Source: Marinilabilia sp. UBA5340 (GTDB taxonomy: Bacteria; Bacteroidota; Bacteroidia; Bacteroidales; Marinilabiliaceae). Taken from it: 18,223 bases of DNA. Numbering within the stretch: the stretch's first letter is position 1; each line of letters begins with the position of its first letter. The translations under genes were made by a program, and so were the position numbers. Under the pieces are notes generated by a model. It was not told the origin of the DNA and searched no databases. It worked only from the letters and a program-made list of their open reading frames with translations. This document shows positions 5,502 through 13,808 of this stretch, piece by piece. The stretch is from NCBI GenBank assembly GCA_002411085.1, contig DHQK01000172.1, forward strand, positions 1 to 18,223. Reading direction: 5' to 3'.

Positions 5502-7937
5502 ATGAAGATATTGAAATTTGGAGGCACCTCAGTTGGCTCGGCCGATAATATTCAAAGAGTTAAAGATATTATTAAAAACCAGGACGAACAGCTGGTGGTG
5601 GTGGTTTCGGCCATGGGCGGCATCACTGATAAATTGATTCAGGCAGCATCGCTTGCGGCAGATGGGAATGAGCAATATGCCTCAGGAATAGATGAAATAG
5701 TAAAAATCCATCACCATACCATAACACGACTTATTCCTGACAAAAAAGATCAGCAGGAGGTTATGGAATTCATTGCAGCCGAGTTGGATGAACTTAAATC
5801 CATCACCAAAGGGGTATTTCTAATTCGCGAACTTAGCCGTAAAAGCCTGGAGAGTATTTCCGGAATTGGTGAAAGACTCTCTTCAAAAATCATTGCCTCC
5901 TTCTTAAAGGCCGATTGGTACGACAGTCGAAAATATATCAAATCATTTGTTGAATACGGAAGGAGCCAGGCCGATTTGGAAACCACCAATCAATTGTTGC
6001 TGGAAGTGGCTCCCAAGCTGGGACAATTGTCTCTTTTTCCGGGATTCATCAGCAGCAACCAAAAAGGAGACAATACGACACTGGGACGAGGTGGTTCCGA
6101 TTATACTGCATCATTGATTGCAGCTGCTTTTGATGCGCAAATGCTTGAAATATGGACCGATGTGGATGGATTTATGACAGCCGATCCGCGCGTAATAAGC
6201 AGAGCTTACTGCATTGAGCACCTAAGTTATGCCGAAGCCATGGAGTTATCTCATTTCGGAGCCAAGGTAATCTATCCTCCAACTATTTTGCCCGTTTACC
6301 AGAAGCATATTCCAATTACCATCAAGAATACATTCAATCCGGAAGCTCCAGGTACTTTAATAAATGGTGAAAAAGAGGCTCCTCAGCCACGCCAGATCAA
6401 AGGAATCTCTTCCATCAAAAATGTTTCTCTTCTTACGGTACAAGGAATTGGCATGGTAGGGGTTTCCGGTATTTCCATGCGGTTATTTGCTTCGCTGGCT
6501 GCTGAAGAAATCAATGTAATTCTGATCTCTCAGGCCTCTTCAGAAAACAGTATCAGTATAGTAATCGAAAGTGCCCAGACAGGAAAAGCCCGCAATGCTA
6601 TTGAAAAGGAGTTTAAGCGCGAACTGTCTGACAAGCACATCAACAGTATTGTGATTGATGACCAAATGGCTGTTGTCGCCATCGTGGGAGAAAATATGAA
6701 GCATACCACAGGGATGTCGGGGCTGCTGTTCAACAGTGTGGGAAAAAACGGCGTGAATGTCTATGCCATTGCCCAGGGGGCTTCTGAGCTGAACATCTCT
6801 TTTGTCATTAAAGAAAAGGACATAAAAAAAGCACTCAATGTTATTCATGAGTCATTCTTTCTCTCAGACTATTCACGTCTGAATCTTTTCCTCGTGGGTA
6901 AAGGAACTGTTGGAAGCAAATTGCTCAACAAAATTGCTGCGCAAACTGAGAAACTGATGAAGGATAACCGACTAAAAATTCGGCTTATCGGACTGGCTGG
7001 AAGAGATAAGATGATCCTTGAAAGTGAAGGGATGGATGCGTCAGTGGCTATAGAAAAACTGGAGAAAGAAGGAGTTTCGGGAACAGTAGCAGATTTTCGT
7101 GACCGGATCATTGAAATGAATTTGGCCAACAGTGTTTTCGTAGACTGCAGTGCCAGTGAGGAAGTTGCGGCCATTTATCATCCGTTGCTGAATGCCAACG
7201 TATCCGTCGTTACGGCCAACAAAATTGCCAGCTCCTCATCCTACAATACCTACAAAACGCTCAAAAACACTGCCAGGGAAAAAGGTGTGCGCTTTTTCTT
7301 TGAGACCAATGTAGGGGCAGGACTACCCATTATTGCGCCTATCAATGATCTGGTACGCAGTGGGGATAAAATAGTACGCCTGGAAGCGGTGCTTTCGGGA
7401 ACGCTCAATTATATTGTCAATACCCTGTCTGAAGATAAGCCGCTCTCCGAAGTTATCGTGGAAGCCAAAGAAAAAGGTTTCAGCGAACCAGACCCGAGAG
7501 TCGATCTCAGTGGTACCGATGTCGTAAGGAAATCTCTTATTTTGGCCCGCGAATCGGGTTACTGCCTGGAAGAAACCGATGTACAGGTTGAACCTTTTGT
7601 TCCCCGCGAATATCTGGAGTTACCGTCGCTTGAGGAATTCATGATCAAAGTGAAAGAGCTGGATGCTCCTTTTGAGCAAAAACGCCAGAATGCGCTGAAA
7701 GAGGGGAGAAGACTTCGTTATGGCGCTCAACTTACCGCAGATGGCAAGGCTGTTGTAGGATTAATGGAGGTGGACAAATCCCATCCGTTTTATGACCTGG
7801 AAGGCAGTAACAATATTGTGCTGATCTGGTCTGAACACTATTTCGAGCATCCCATGCAGATTAAAGGTTACGGAGCAGGAGCCGATGTAACTGCAGCCGG
7901 AGTCTTTGCAGACATTATAAAGGTAGCAAACGTATAG
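5502..7937 (+). CDS. thrA: Bifunctional aspartokinase / homoserine dehydrogenase
   Basis: An 811-residue fusion catalysing the first (ATP + L-aspartate) and third (NAD(P)H reduction of aspartate semialdehyde) steps of the aspartate pathway to threonine, methionine and isoleucine. The kinase domain occupies about 1-290, with KFGGTSVGS (5-13), a GRGGSDYTA phosphate/substrate loop near 196, and a WTDVDGFMTADPR segment. ACT-type regulatory repeats follow (about 300-455, e.g. GIGMVGVSGISMRLF and VGENMKHTTGMSGLLF). The dehydrogenase runs from about 460 to the end, with a dinucleotide-binding loop VGKGTVGSKL, NVGAGLPIIAPI, and the LSGTLNYI and EPDPRVDLSGTDV segments. Length is as in E. coli ThrA/MetL. 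The tandem ACT repeats suggest end-product inhibition by threonine, an inference from family. thrB and thrC are not adjacent before the terminator at 7957. The gene could equally be labelled metL; sequence alone does not decide. Confidence 0.95.
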   Translation: MKILKFGGTSVGSADNIQRVKDIIKNQDEQLVVVVSAMGGITDKLIQAASLAADGNEQYASGIDEIVKIHHHTITRLIPDKKDQQEVMEFIAAELDELKSITKGVFLIRELSRKSLESISGIGERLSSKIIASFLKADWYDSRKYIKSFVEYGRSQADLETTNQLLLEVAPKLGQLSLFPGFISSNQKGDNTTLGRGGSDYTASLIAAAFDAQMLEIWTDVDGFMTADPRVISRAYCIEHLSYAEAMELSHFGAKVIYPPTILPVYQKHIPITIKNTFNPEAPGTLINGEKEAPQPRQIKGISSIKNVSLLTVQGIGMVGVSGISMRLFASLAAEEINVILISQASSENSISIVIESAQTGKARNAIEKEFKRELSDKHINSIVIDDQMAVVAIVGENMKHTTGMSGLLFNSVGKNGVNVYAIAQGASELNISFVIKEKDIKKALNVIHESFFLSDYSRLNLFLVGKGTVGSKLLNKIAAQTEKLMKDNRLKIRLIGLAGRDKMILESEGMDASVAIEKLEKEGVSGTVADFRDRIIEMNLANSVFVDCSASEEVAAIYHPLLNANVSVVTANKIASSSSYNTYKTLKNTAREKGVRFFFETNVGAGLPIIAPINDLVRSGDKIVRLEAVLSGTLNYIVNTLSEDKPLSEVIVEAKEKGFSEPDPRVDLSGTDVVRKSLILARESGYCLEETDVQVEPFVPREYLELPSLEEFMIKVKELDAPFEQKRQNALKEGRRLRYGAQLTADGKAVVGLMEVDKSHPFYDLEGSNNIVLIWSEHYFEHPMQIKGYGAGADVTAAGVFADIIKVANV

Positions 7938-7956
7938 TTCATTTGAGCTATTAAAT

Positions 7957-7992
7957 AACACAAAAAGCCCGGTTTTCCGGGCTTTTTGTGTT
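7957..7992. terminator. Perfect palindromic bidirectional terminator
   Basis: AACACAAAAAGCCCGG (7957-7972) pairs along all 16 bases with 7977-7992 across a TTTT loop. Each strand carries A-rich and T-rich arms outside a GC core, so it can terminate thrA on the plus strand and the convergent tRNA-Gly transcript on the minus strand. Confidence 0.9.
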
Positions 7993-7995
7993 TTG

Positions 7996-8067
7996 AGCGG
8001 AAAACGGGGATCGAACCCGCGACCCTCAGCTTGGGAAGCTGATGCTCTACCACTGAGCTACTTCCGC
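7996..8067 (-). tRNA. tRNA-Gly(CCC)
   Basis: A 72-nt cloverleaf on the minus strand. Acceptor GCGGAAG pairs with TTTCCGC (terminal G-T wobble), discriminator T. The D-arm is GCTCAGTGGTAGAGC. The anticodon stem TCAGC/GCTGA closes loop TTCCCAA, giving anticodon CCC, which reads GGG. The T-arm is GCGGG-TTCGATC-CCCGT. CCA is not encoded. It has its own promoter (8079-8112) and shares the palindromic terminator with thrA. Confidence 0.95.
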
Positions 8068-8078
8068 TTTTGTAATTA

Positions 8079-8112
8079 CAAAAATAAAGAATTTTTGATT
8101 TGGATGCTCAAA
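8079..8112 (-). promoter_or_regulatory. Promoter of tRNA-Gly
   Basis: On the minus strand TATTTTTG (8079-8086) is an exact -7 box, and TTTG (8109-8112) lies 22 nt upstream. The box sits 11 nt before the tRNA 5' end. It lies just past the stop of the sensor kinase gene, which has no terminator of its own, so some read-through into the tRNA is possible. Confidence 0.6.
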
Positions 8113-8150
8113 AAGAAAAATAATATTTCCACTTCCGGTTAGTTAGATCA

Positions 8151-11100
8151 TTATTGTCGCAGAGGAATAATAAACCCAAAACTACTACCACGATTTTTAG
8201 TGCTTTCGACCAATAATTCCCCATTATGCAATTCCACAAACTCTTTGCATATAGTCAATCCAAGCCCTGAACCTTTTTCTCCATGAGTGCCTGGAGTGGA
8301 AAAAATATTATTGGGTTGAATAATTTTTTCAATTTCGGAAGGGGAGAGTCCATTTCCGGTATCAATAATTTCCACACGCAAATTTATGTTATCCTCCCGA
8401 AACGACCGCAAGGTTATTTTCCCGTTATGTGGTGTAAACTTTATGGCATTGGACATAAGATTTCTGACTACGGTTCGCATCATATCCAAATCTGCCTCAA
8501 AGTCTATATCGTTATGCAGGTCATTAGTTTCCAGTGCAATAGATTTATTCATCAATGTTTCCTTCAACAACATAATGTTCTCATGGAAAATATCCCTCAC
8601 TGAAATTTTTCTGATTTTGGGATGTATTTCATTGGTTTGTGACCGGGCCCAATACAATAAATTCTCCATCAAAGCCAAAACCTGATTGGAAGATTCACTG
8701 ATATATCGTGCATAATCCTCAATGATTTCATTTCCGCTCTCACCGGCAATTTCTTTGAGTAAGCTGGAAAAACCCACAATGGTGTTGAATGGTGATCGTA
8801 CATCATGCGCAATGACGGAGAATAACCGGTCTTTGGTATTGTTCAGTTTCTGAAGATCATGATTTCTTTTTTGCAGCTGGCGGGCTTGTTCTCCAATGGT
8901 TTTTTTCTGTTTGGCAAGTTCTTTATTGATCTGGTTCAACTCAATGGTTCTTCTCTTTAGAGTTTGGTTTTTATCATGAATACTTTTGGTACGTTCATTC
9001 ACCAGGGCAGTAAGGGCAGCTTTCTGGTGCCTCAACATCCGGGTACGAATATTCACAATAATATAAACAATAAACATCAATAGCATTAGTACACCCAGGA
9101 AAAACCAACCTGTCATATACCAGGGGGGACTTACGATGACTTTTATTGAGATTCCTTTCTTATTCCATACTCCATCGTTGTTGGCTGCCTTTACCCTAAA
9201 AATATATGTTCCGGGATGAAGATTGGTATAGGTGGCTTCCCGTTTGTTTCCCACATAGTTCCACCGATCCTCAAAACCCTCCAGTTTGTAGGCATACTTG
9301 TTTTTGGATGGATTGATAAAGTTGATGGCAGCATATTTTATGGTGAAAAAATTATCAGCATAGTCCAATTTAATCTCCTTTGCCATATTGATATTCTTAG
9401 GAAGAGGACTTTCTAAACCGTAGGTCTTGACAGGCTCATTGAAAAGCTGCAACTCCGTAAAAACGATTTCAGGAGGATCCAGGTTGTAATTAATATTAGC
9501 CGGATCAAACACATTGAGTCCAGCTGGACCTCCAAAAAAAAGATATTGTCTTCCATCAAAGAAGGAAGCTCTCAGATTAAAATCATTGGCCTGAAGCCCG
9601 TCTCGGAAATCGAAATTAAAAACTTGATTACTATCCGGATCGAAATGTGTCAAACCTCCATGCGTACTGATCCATAGCTTTCCTTCCTTGTCCTGTTCAA
9701 TACTGCAGATGTATTGATTGTTAAACTCTTCTGAGCGGTAGGTGAAATGATCCTCATGGGGGTTGTAGGAATACAGTCCATTGGTGGTACCCACCCATAT
9801 TACGGAATCAGGAGATTCATGGATACATAAGATATCATTACTTTTAAATCCGTTCTGATTTTTGGAGTCATAATTGACAAAAACCTGAAAAGAATCAGCA
9901 TCAGCTTTCTTTTTATTCAAGCCATTGGATGTGGCCACCCAAAGATTTTGTTCAGCATCCAGAATTATATGATTGGTCCATTCAAGAGAGAGATTGCTGT
10001 TTTGAGGATTGTAATGCGTGAATTCTCCTGTTTTCCGGTCAAAAAAATCCACTCCTTTTCCGTGAACCGCCACCCAAAGGTTTCCCATCGAGTCTTCAGC
10101 AATCGACCTTACATCATTTCCACTGATAGATGCAGGGTTTTTATCATCATGCACATAACTTATAAACCCGTTAATGGCTGCGTCATATCGTTGCAAACCT
10201 TTACTATAACTCCCAACCCACATTTGATTCTTACTGTCAAGAAACAAATCAAAAACTGAGCCTTTTCCCAAAGAGCTTTTATTTTCTTTATTAAAATTAA
10301 AATGTGCGATAGAATCTTTGGCCCAATAAAAAACAGTAATACCACCGTTGAAACTTCCAGTCCATAAATTGCCTTCTGCATCTTCTGCAACGGAAAGCAC
10401 ATTTTCATCCCCTAAGGGCCAATAGTTGTGAGGACTGTCATCATATACATGAAATCCTCTGTCAACGACCGAAAAATCAAATCCCTTTTCAGAGTATATA
10501 ACCCAGTAATTCATTTGTCGATCCTGAAAAATACCGATAGGATTACGCTTAATGTTATTGGTTCCATCTGGTTCTTCATATACGCCAATGAAATGATTGT
10601 TCTCCGGATCAAAAATTTTTAAGCCACTGAAAGAACATGCCCAGATAAAACCTTTTCTGTCGATATGTAAATCATGCACAAAGGCATCATCTCCGGACAG
10701 GAAGGAAATAGCTGTTTCTTCTGTAAAATCAATTTTTTTTATCCCGTTCCCTCTGGTGGCAACCCATAATAACCTGTCTGACATCGCCATATCCATCACG
10801 GTGTACTCTTCCAGTTCTCTCAAATCAGACTTCTTAATCCAGTGGGGCAATTTCATGGGAACAGCATGCCCTTCCTCATAGTTAAATCGCTTAATTCCAC
10901 CTCCCAGATCCTGACCTGTCCATATTTGATTCCCATCAACAACGAAAGTGGTAATGTCTCCTCCCTTCAGCTTTATAATTGGGCGAAATGAAGCGGTTTC
11001 TTCCTGGTATCTATAAATAGCTTTCCCTGCAGCTACTAATATTTCCTTTTCATCCGTTTCGGCAACTTTGTAAATATAAGAACTGGCCAGTCCGGCAGGG

Positions 11101-11465
11101 TTGGATGAGGAAGATTTAACTTCGAAGGAATCAAATGAAGGTACATAAACCGACAACCCCCAAATAGTTCCAACCCATAACCTGTTTTGACTATCTGAAT
11201 GCAGGCAGCGGATATTGTTATTGGTCAGATTGTAATTCCTGTCGCCATTGTTTCGGAAAACCCGTACCTCGTGGCCATCCAACCTGTTTAACCCATCCAC
11301 AGTGCCAATCCATATATATCCCTCCTGATCTTGCGTGATACAGGTGGTAAACTGACTGGAAAGCTGTCTTTGTGTTGGCAGGGAATTAAAATTTAACTCA
11401 GGTAGCTGCCCCCAGGACGCTACATATCCCAAAAAAGAAAAAGAAATAATCCAAAATAACCGCAT
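8151..11465 (-). CDS. Two-component sensor histidine kinase with periplasmic double beta-propeller (reg_prop/Y_Y_Y)
   Basis: A 1104-residue membrane sensor kinase. Residues 1-19 are a signal peptide ending SWG/Q. From about 30 to 665 there are some 14 reg_prop-like repeats around cores such as YIWIGTVDGLNRLD, LWVGTIWGLSVY, LWVATSNGLN and LWISTHGGLTHFD, enough for two seven-bladed propellers. A Y_Y_Y immunoglobulin-like domain follows (about 698-770, YKLEGFEDRWNYVG to GTYIFRVKAANNDGVWN). There is one membrane helix (about 786-806), a cytoplasmic coiled coil (about 810-875), the phospho-acceptor H887 (VIAHDVRSPF), and an ATPase domain with N box NLMSNAIKFTP (near 1001), DTGNGL (near 1034) and GSGLGLTI (near 1065). 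It ends there, without the receiver and AraC-type domains of Bacteroides hybrid (HTCS) regulators, whose relatives sense glycans. The ligand is unknown. No response regulator, susCD pair or other sensing partner is adjacent, and no clear promoter is seen. Confidence 0.92.
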   Translation of the reverse strand: MRLFWIISFSFLGYVASWGQLPELNFNSLPTQRQLSSQFTTCITQDQEGYIWIGTVDGLNRLDGHEVRVFRNNGDRNYNLTNNNIRCLHSDSQNRLWVGTIWGLSVYVPSFDSFEVKSSSSNPAGLASSYIYKVAETDEKEILVAAGKAIYRYQEETASFRPIIKLKGGDITTFVVDGNQIWTGQDLGGGIKRFNYEEGHAVPMKLPHWIKKSDLRELEEYTVMDMAMSDRLLWVATRGNGIKKIDFTEETAISFLSGDDAFVHDLHIDRKGFIWACSFSGLKIFDPENNHFIGVYEEPDGTNNIKRNPIGIFQDRQMNYWVIYSEKGFDFSVVDRGFHVYDDSPHNYWPLGDENVLSVAEDAEGNLWTGSFNGGITVFYWAKDSIAHFNFNKENKSSLGKGSVFDLFLDSKNQMWVGSYSKGLQRYDAAINGFISYVHDDKNPASISGNDVRSIAEDSMGNLWVAVHGKGVDFFDRKTGEFTHYNPQNSNLSLEWTNHIILDAEQNLWVATSNGLNKKKADADSFQVFVNYDSKNQNGFKSNDILCIHESPDSVIWVGTTNGLYSYNPHEDHFTYRSEEFNNQYICSIEQDKEGKLWISTHGGLTHFDPDSNQVFNFDFRDGLQANDFNLRASFFDGRQYLFFGGPAGLNVFDPANINYNLDPPEIVFTELQLFNEPVKTYGLESPLPKNINMAKEIKLDYADNFFTIKYAAINFINPSKNKYAYKLEGFEDRWNYVGNKREATYTNLHPGTYIFRVKAANNDGVWNKKGISIKVIVSPPWYMTGWFFLGVLMLLMFIVYIIVNIRTRMLRHQKAALTALVNERTKSIHDKNQTLKRRTIELNQINKELAKQKKTIGEQARQLQKRNHDLQKLNNTKDRLFSVIAHDVRSPFNTIVGFSSLLKEIAGESGNEIIEDYARYISESSNQVLALMENLLYWARSQTNEIHPKIRKISVRDIFHENIMLLKETLMNKSIALETNDLHNDIDFEADLDMMRTVVRNLMSNAIKFTPHNGKITLRSFREDNINLRVEIIDTGNGLSPSEIEKIIQPNNIFSTPGTHGEKGSGLGLTICKEFVELHNGELLVESTKNRGSSFGFIIPLRQ

Positions 11466-11852
11466 GTTGTTGCCCCAAAGTGTGTTCAGAAAGTCTCCTA
11501 AAGTCCCTCTTGAAAAATAACAAACCGATCCAGGTTACTTATGTTGATAATAAATAACTGAATAGTAAAAAATAACTCTATTACTTCAGTCAGGGTTAAA
11601 CAGCGGGCAGGTAAGGATTAGAAAATTTAAATAAAGCCCCTGTTAGAAAATGATTAGTGTTTAATGCTGTAAGATATTGTATGCCCTCAATTATTTTTGC
11701 GTTTTCAGTATTGACTTGAACATAAGCCCCAAATACCTAAACCATTTTCAATACAATATATAATCAGTTTCTTTAACACTACATTCTTATACTCTTATGT
11801 TCGAAAAAAGTTATATTCTGTAGTAACAAAAAGAAAAGCTTCTAAGGAGAAG

Positions 11853-11880
11853 TAGTATATTTTTCCAATATACTATTTTT
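11853..11880 (+). terminator. Orphan terminator-like hairpin
   Basis: TAGTATATT (11853-11861) pairs perfectly with AATATACTA (11867-11875) over a 5-nt loop and is followed by TTTTT. The stem has only one G-C pair, so it is weak. No plus-strand gene precedes it; the upstream -7 box at 11692-11699 could start a short RNA of about 175 nt ending here. It may also be an attenuator-like structure ahead of the lyase gene, or chance in AT-rich DNA. Confidence 0.3.
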
Positions 11881-11921
11881 ATGCATTTTAAAATAACAGA
11901 AAAACAAAACTTTAATTGATA

Positions 11922-11957
11922 TTTGTCATGTAATAAGATCAAAATACGCTATTTTTG
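11922..11957 (+). promoter_or_regulatory. Probable promoter of the TPL-family lyase gene
   Basis: TATTTTTG (11950-11957) is an exact -7 box; TTTG (11922-11925) lies 24 nt upstream. The leader to the ATG at 12112 would be about 150 nt. The -33 region shares the 11-mer ATTTGTCATGT, at the same spacing, with the thrA promoter. No closer -7 box is visible. Confidence 0.5.
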
Positions 11958-12111
11958 TTTTGAAAATTAATATTTATGAACCAAATTCTTTGAAATTTCA
12001 AATTGTCTACTTTTTCGGCTAAACCCAAATAAATAATTATTCAAAAATCAGACCTGCGAATTAATCACAGATTCAACCAAACCTTTTAGACAAATCTCTT
12101 TACTATTTATT

Positions 12112-13575
12112 ATGAACCATCAGGAAACTTCATCTATCAACTTTTTTGGCGAAGATGCAATACCAGTAGAGCTGCATAAAGTCAGAATTGTCCAAAAACT
12201 CCATTTACGCCCTGTTGAAGAGCGACTTGATGCAATCGGAAAGGGAGGGTACAATACTTTCCTGCTTAATACCAAAGATGTTTTTCTGGACATGCTTACC
12301 GACAGTGGCACCAATGCGATGAGTGACAATCAGGTATCATCCATGCTCAAAGCCGATGATGCTTATGCCGGAAGTCAAAGTTTTTATAAAATGGAGCAGG
12401 CCCTGAAGGAAGTTTTTGGGAAAGAGTATATTTTACCGGTTCATCAGGGACGAGCTGCCGAAAATGTGGTTTCTCAAATCTTCATAAAAAAGGGAGACAT
12501 CATCCCCATGAATTATCACTTTACCACCACCAAAGCTCACATGGAACTCAATGGAGGTAAAATTGTGGAAATTCTGACCGCTGAAGGATTGCGGATAAAA
12601 AGCAAGCATCCTTTTAAAGGGAATATTGATATAGATCAACTTAAAACCCTTATTTCCAATCATGGAGCTTCCAAAATCCCTTTTATCCGATTGGAAGCCT
12701 CCACCAATCTGATCGGCGGGCAACCTTTTTCGATCCAAAACATGCGTGAAGTGAAACAAGTAGCTGACGAGCATGGTATCATGATTGTTCTGGATGCCAG
12801 TCTGATCGGTGAAAATGCATGGTTCATCAAGCAGAGAGAAGCGGAATTTAAAAACACTCCTATCAAAGAGATTCTTCGTTTAATGTGCAGTTTTGCGGAT
12901 ATTGTTTATTTTTCTTCCCGCAAAGTTAGTTCAACCAGAGGAGGAGGCATTTGCACCAATAGCAAGGAGTTATTTTTGAAAATGCGCGATTTGATTCCGC
13001 TCTACGAAGGATTCCTTACTTATGGGGGGATGTCGGTTCGTGAAATTGAGGCTATGGCTGTAGGACTCATGGAGACGACCGATGAAACGGTCATCAGCCA
13101 ATCTCCTTCGTTTATTGAATACACTGTCAATGAACTGGAAAAACGCAATATTCCGGTCATAACTCCGGCCGGAGCACTAGGTTGCCACATCGATGCGATG
13201 TCGTTCTTATCACATGTTCCTCAAAAAGAATATCCTGCCGGAGCATTGGCAGCTGCACTTTACATTATTTCTGGCTGTCGGGGCATGGAAAGAGGCACCA
13301 TTTCCAGTGTACGTGATGAAAATGGGGAAGATGTCCTCGCAGATATGGAGTTATTACGTTTGGCATTTCCCAGACGTGTATTTACTTTATCCCAAACTAA
13401 ATTCCTGATCGACAGAGTTCATTGGTTGTACGAAAACCGGGGACTGGTCGGAGGACTTAAATTCGTTGAGGAACCAGAGGTTTTGCGCTTTTTTATGGGA
13501 CGGTTGGCGCCTGTAAATGACTGGCCTCAGAAACTGGTAGAAAAATTCAAAAAAGATTTTGGAAATAGTCTCTAA
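12112..13575 (+). CDS. PLP-dependent beta-eliminating lyase, tyrosine phenol-lyase/tryptophanase family
   Basis: A 487-residue fold-type I PLP enzyme. It resembles tyrosine phenol-lyase (TPL) more than tryptophanase: GYNTFLLNTKDVF, LTDSGTNAMSD, DDAYAGS (Y85, TPL Tyr71), HQGRAAEN (R114, TPL Arg100), FTTTKAH, the Asn of TNLIGGQP, the PLP lysine K271 in SSRKVSS, MERG (R394, TPL Arg381), FPRRV and LRFF. The family cleaves C-beta bonds of amino acids, for example tyrosine to phenol, pyruvate and ammonia. Two active-site changes stand out. TPL Arg217, near the PLP ring oxygen, is L231 here (DASL for DATR). The lysine before the PLP lysine is R270. The glycine-rich GGHAVFLDA segment also differs. 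Function may therefore not be tyrosine cleavage. It is monocistronic, with its own promoter and a strong terminator, and no permease lies nearby. Automatic annotation could call it tryptophanase. Confidence 0.85.
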   Translation: MNHQETSSINFFGEDAIPVELHKVRIVQKLHLRPVEERLDAIGKGGYNTFLLNTKDVFLDMLTDSGTNAMSDNQVSSMLKADDAYAGSQSFYKMEQALKEVFGKEYILPVHQGRAAENVVSQIFIKKGDIIPMNYHFTTTKAHMELNGGKIVEILTAEGLRIKSKHPFKGNIDIDQLKTLISNHGASKIPFIRLEASTNLIGGQPFSIQNMREVKQVADEHGIMIVLDASLIGENAWFIKQREAEFKNTPIKEILRLMCSFADIVYFSSRKVSSTRGGGICTNSKELFLKMRDLIPLYEGFLTYGGMSVREIEAMAVGLMETTDETVISQSPSFIEYTVNELEKRNIPVITPAGALGCHIDAMSFLSHVPQKEYPAGALAAALYIISGCRGMERGTISSVRDENGEDVLADMELLRLAFPRRVFTLSQTKFLIDRVHWLYENRGLVGGLKFVEEPEVLRFFMGRLAPVNDWPQKLVEKFKKDFGNSL

Positions 13576-13603
13576 TCCCGGAACAGATTAGATTTTAGGT
13601 TTG

Positions 13604-13642
13604 CCCGGCATCTCCCAAATACAGGAGATGCCGGGTTTTTTT
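13604..13642 (+). terminator. Strong intrinsic terminator after the lyase gene
   Basis: CCCGGCATCTCC (13604-13615) pairs perfectly with GGAGATGCCGGG (13624-13635) over an 8-nt loop, followed by seven T. It begins 28 bp after the lyase stop codon. Confidence 0.93.
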
Positions 13643-13741
13643 ATTGCATTTGTTATCAAATATTGACATCAGGTTGAACAAAATTATTAAGGAAGTCGTT
13701 TGTAGTACAAAACAAGGTAAAATACACTATTTTAATTTGGA

Positions 13742-13773
13742 TTTGTTTTAAATAAACCAATGAACTATTTTTG
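13742..13773 (+). promoter_or_regulatory. Promoter of the E2-E1-flavodoxin cluster
   Basis: TTTG (13742-13745), 20 nt, then TATTTTTG (13766-13773), an exact -7 box. Start would be near 13780, about 30 nt before the E2 ATG. It is among the best matches in the window. Confidence 0.75.
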
Positions 13774-13808
13774 CCACTCAGAAATTACAAAAATTAAACC
13801 CAACTGAT

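Larger units (their letters stand above)
11466..12111. other. 646-bp AT-rich intergenic region
   Basis: It lies between the divergent sensor kinase and lyase genes, with no credible reading frame. From left to right it holds an inverted repeat (AACAG-C-GGGC at 11599-11608 with GCCC-CTGTT at 11636-11644), an exact -7 box TATTTTTG at 11692-11699 (plus strand, poor -33), a weak AT-rich terminator-like hairpin at 11853-11880, and a second -7 box at 11950-11957 that probably serves the lyase gene. I could not find a good TAnnTTTG box for the kinase on the minus strand. Confidence 0.6.

Noticed and set aside
8151..11465. Hybrid two-component system (HTCS) with receiver and AraC domain
   Set aside because: The reading frame ends directly after the ATPase domain, at about 1104 residues. 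No receiver aspartate motif or helix-turn-helix is present, and the next feature is a tRNA.
12112..13575. Calling the lyase tryptophanase (tnaA)
   Set aside because: The N-terminal and FTTT, MERG and LRFF segments match tyrosine phenol-lyase better, and active-site changes make either specific name unsafe, so a family name is used without a symbol.
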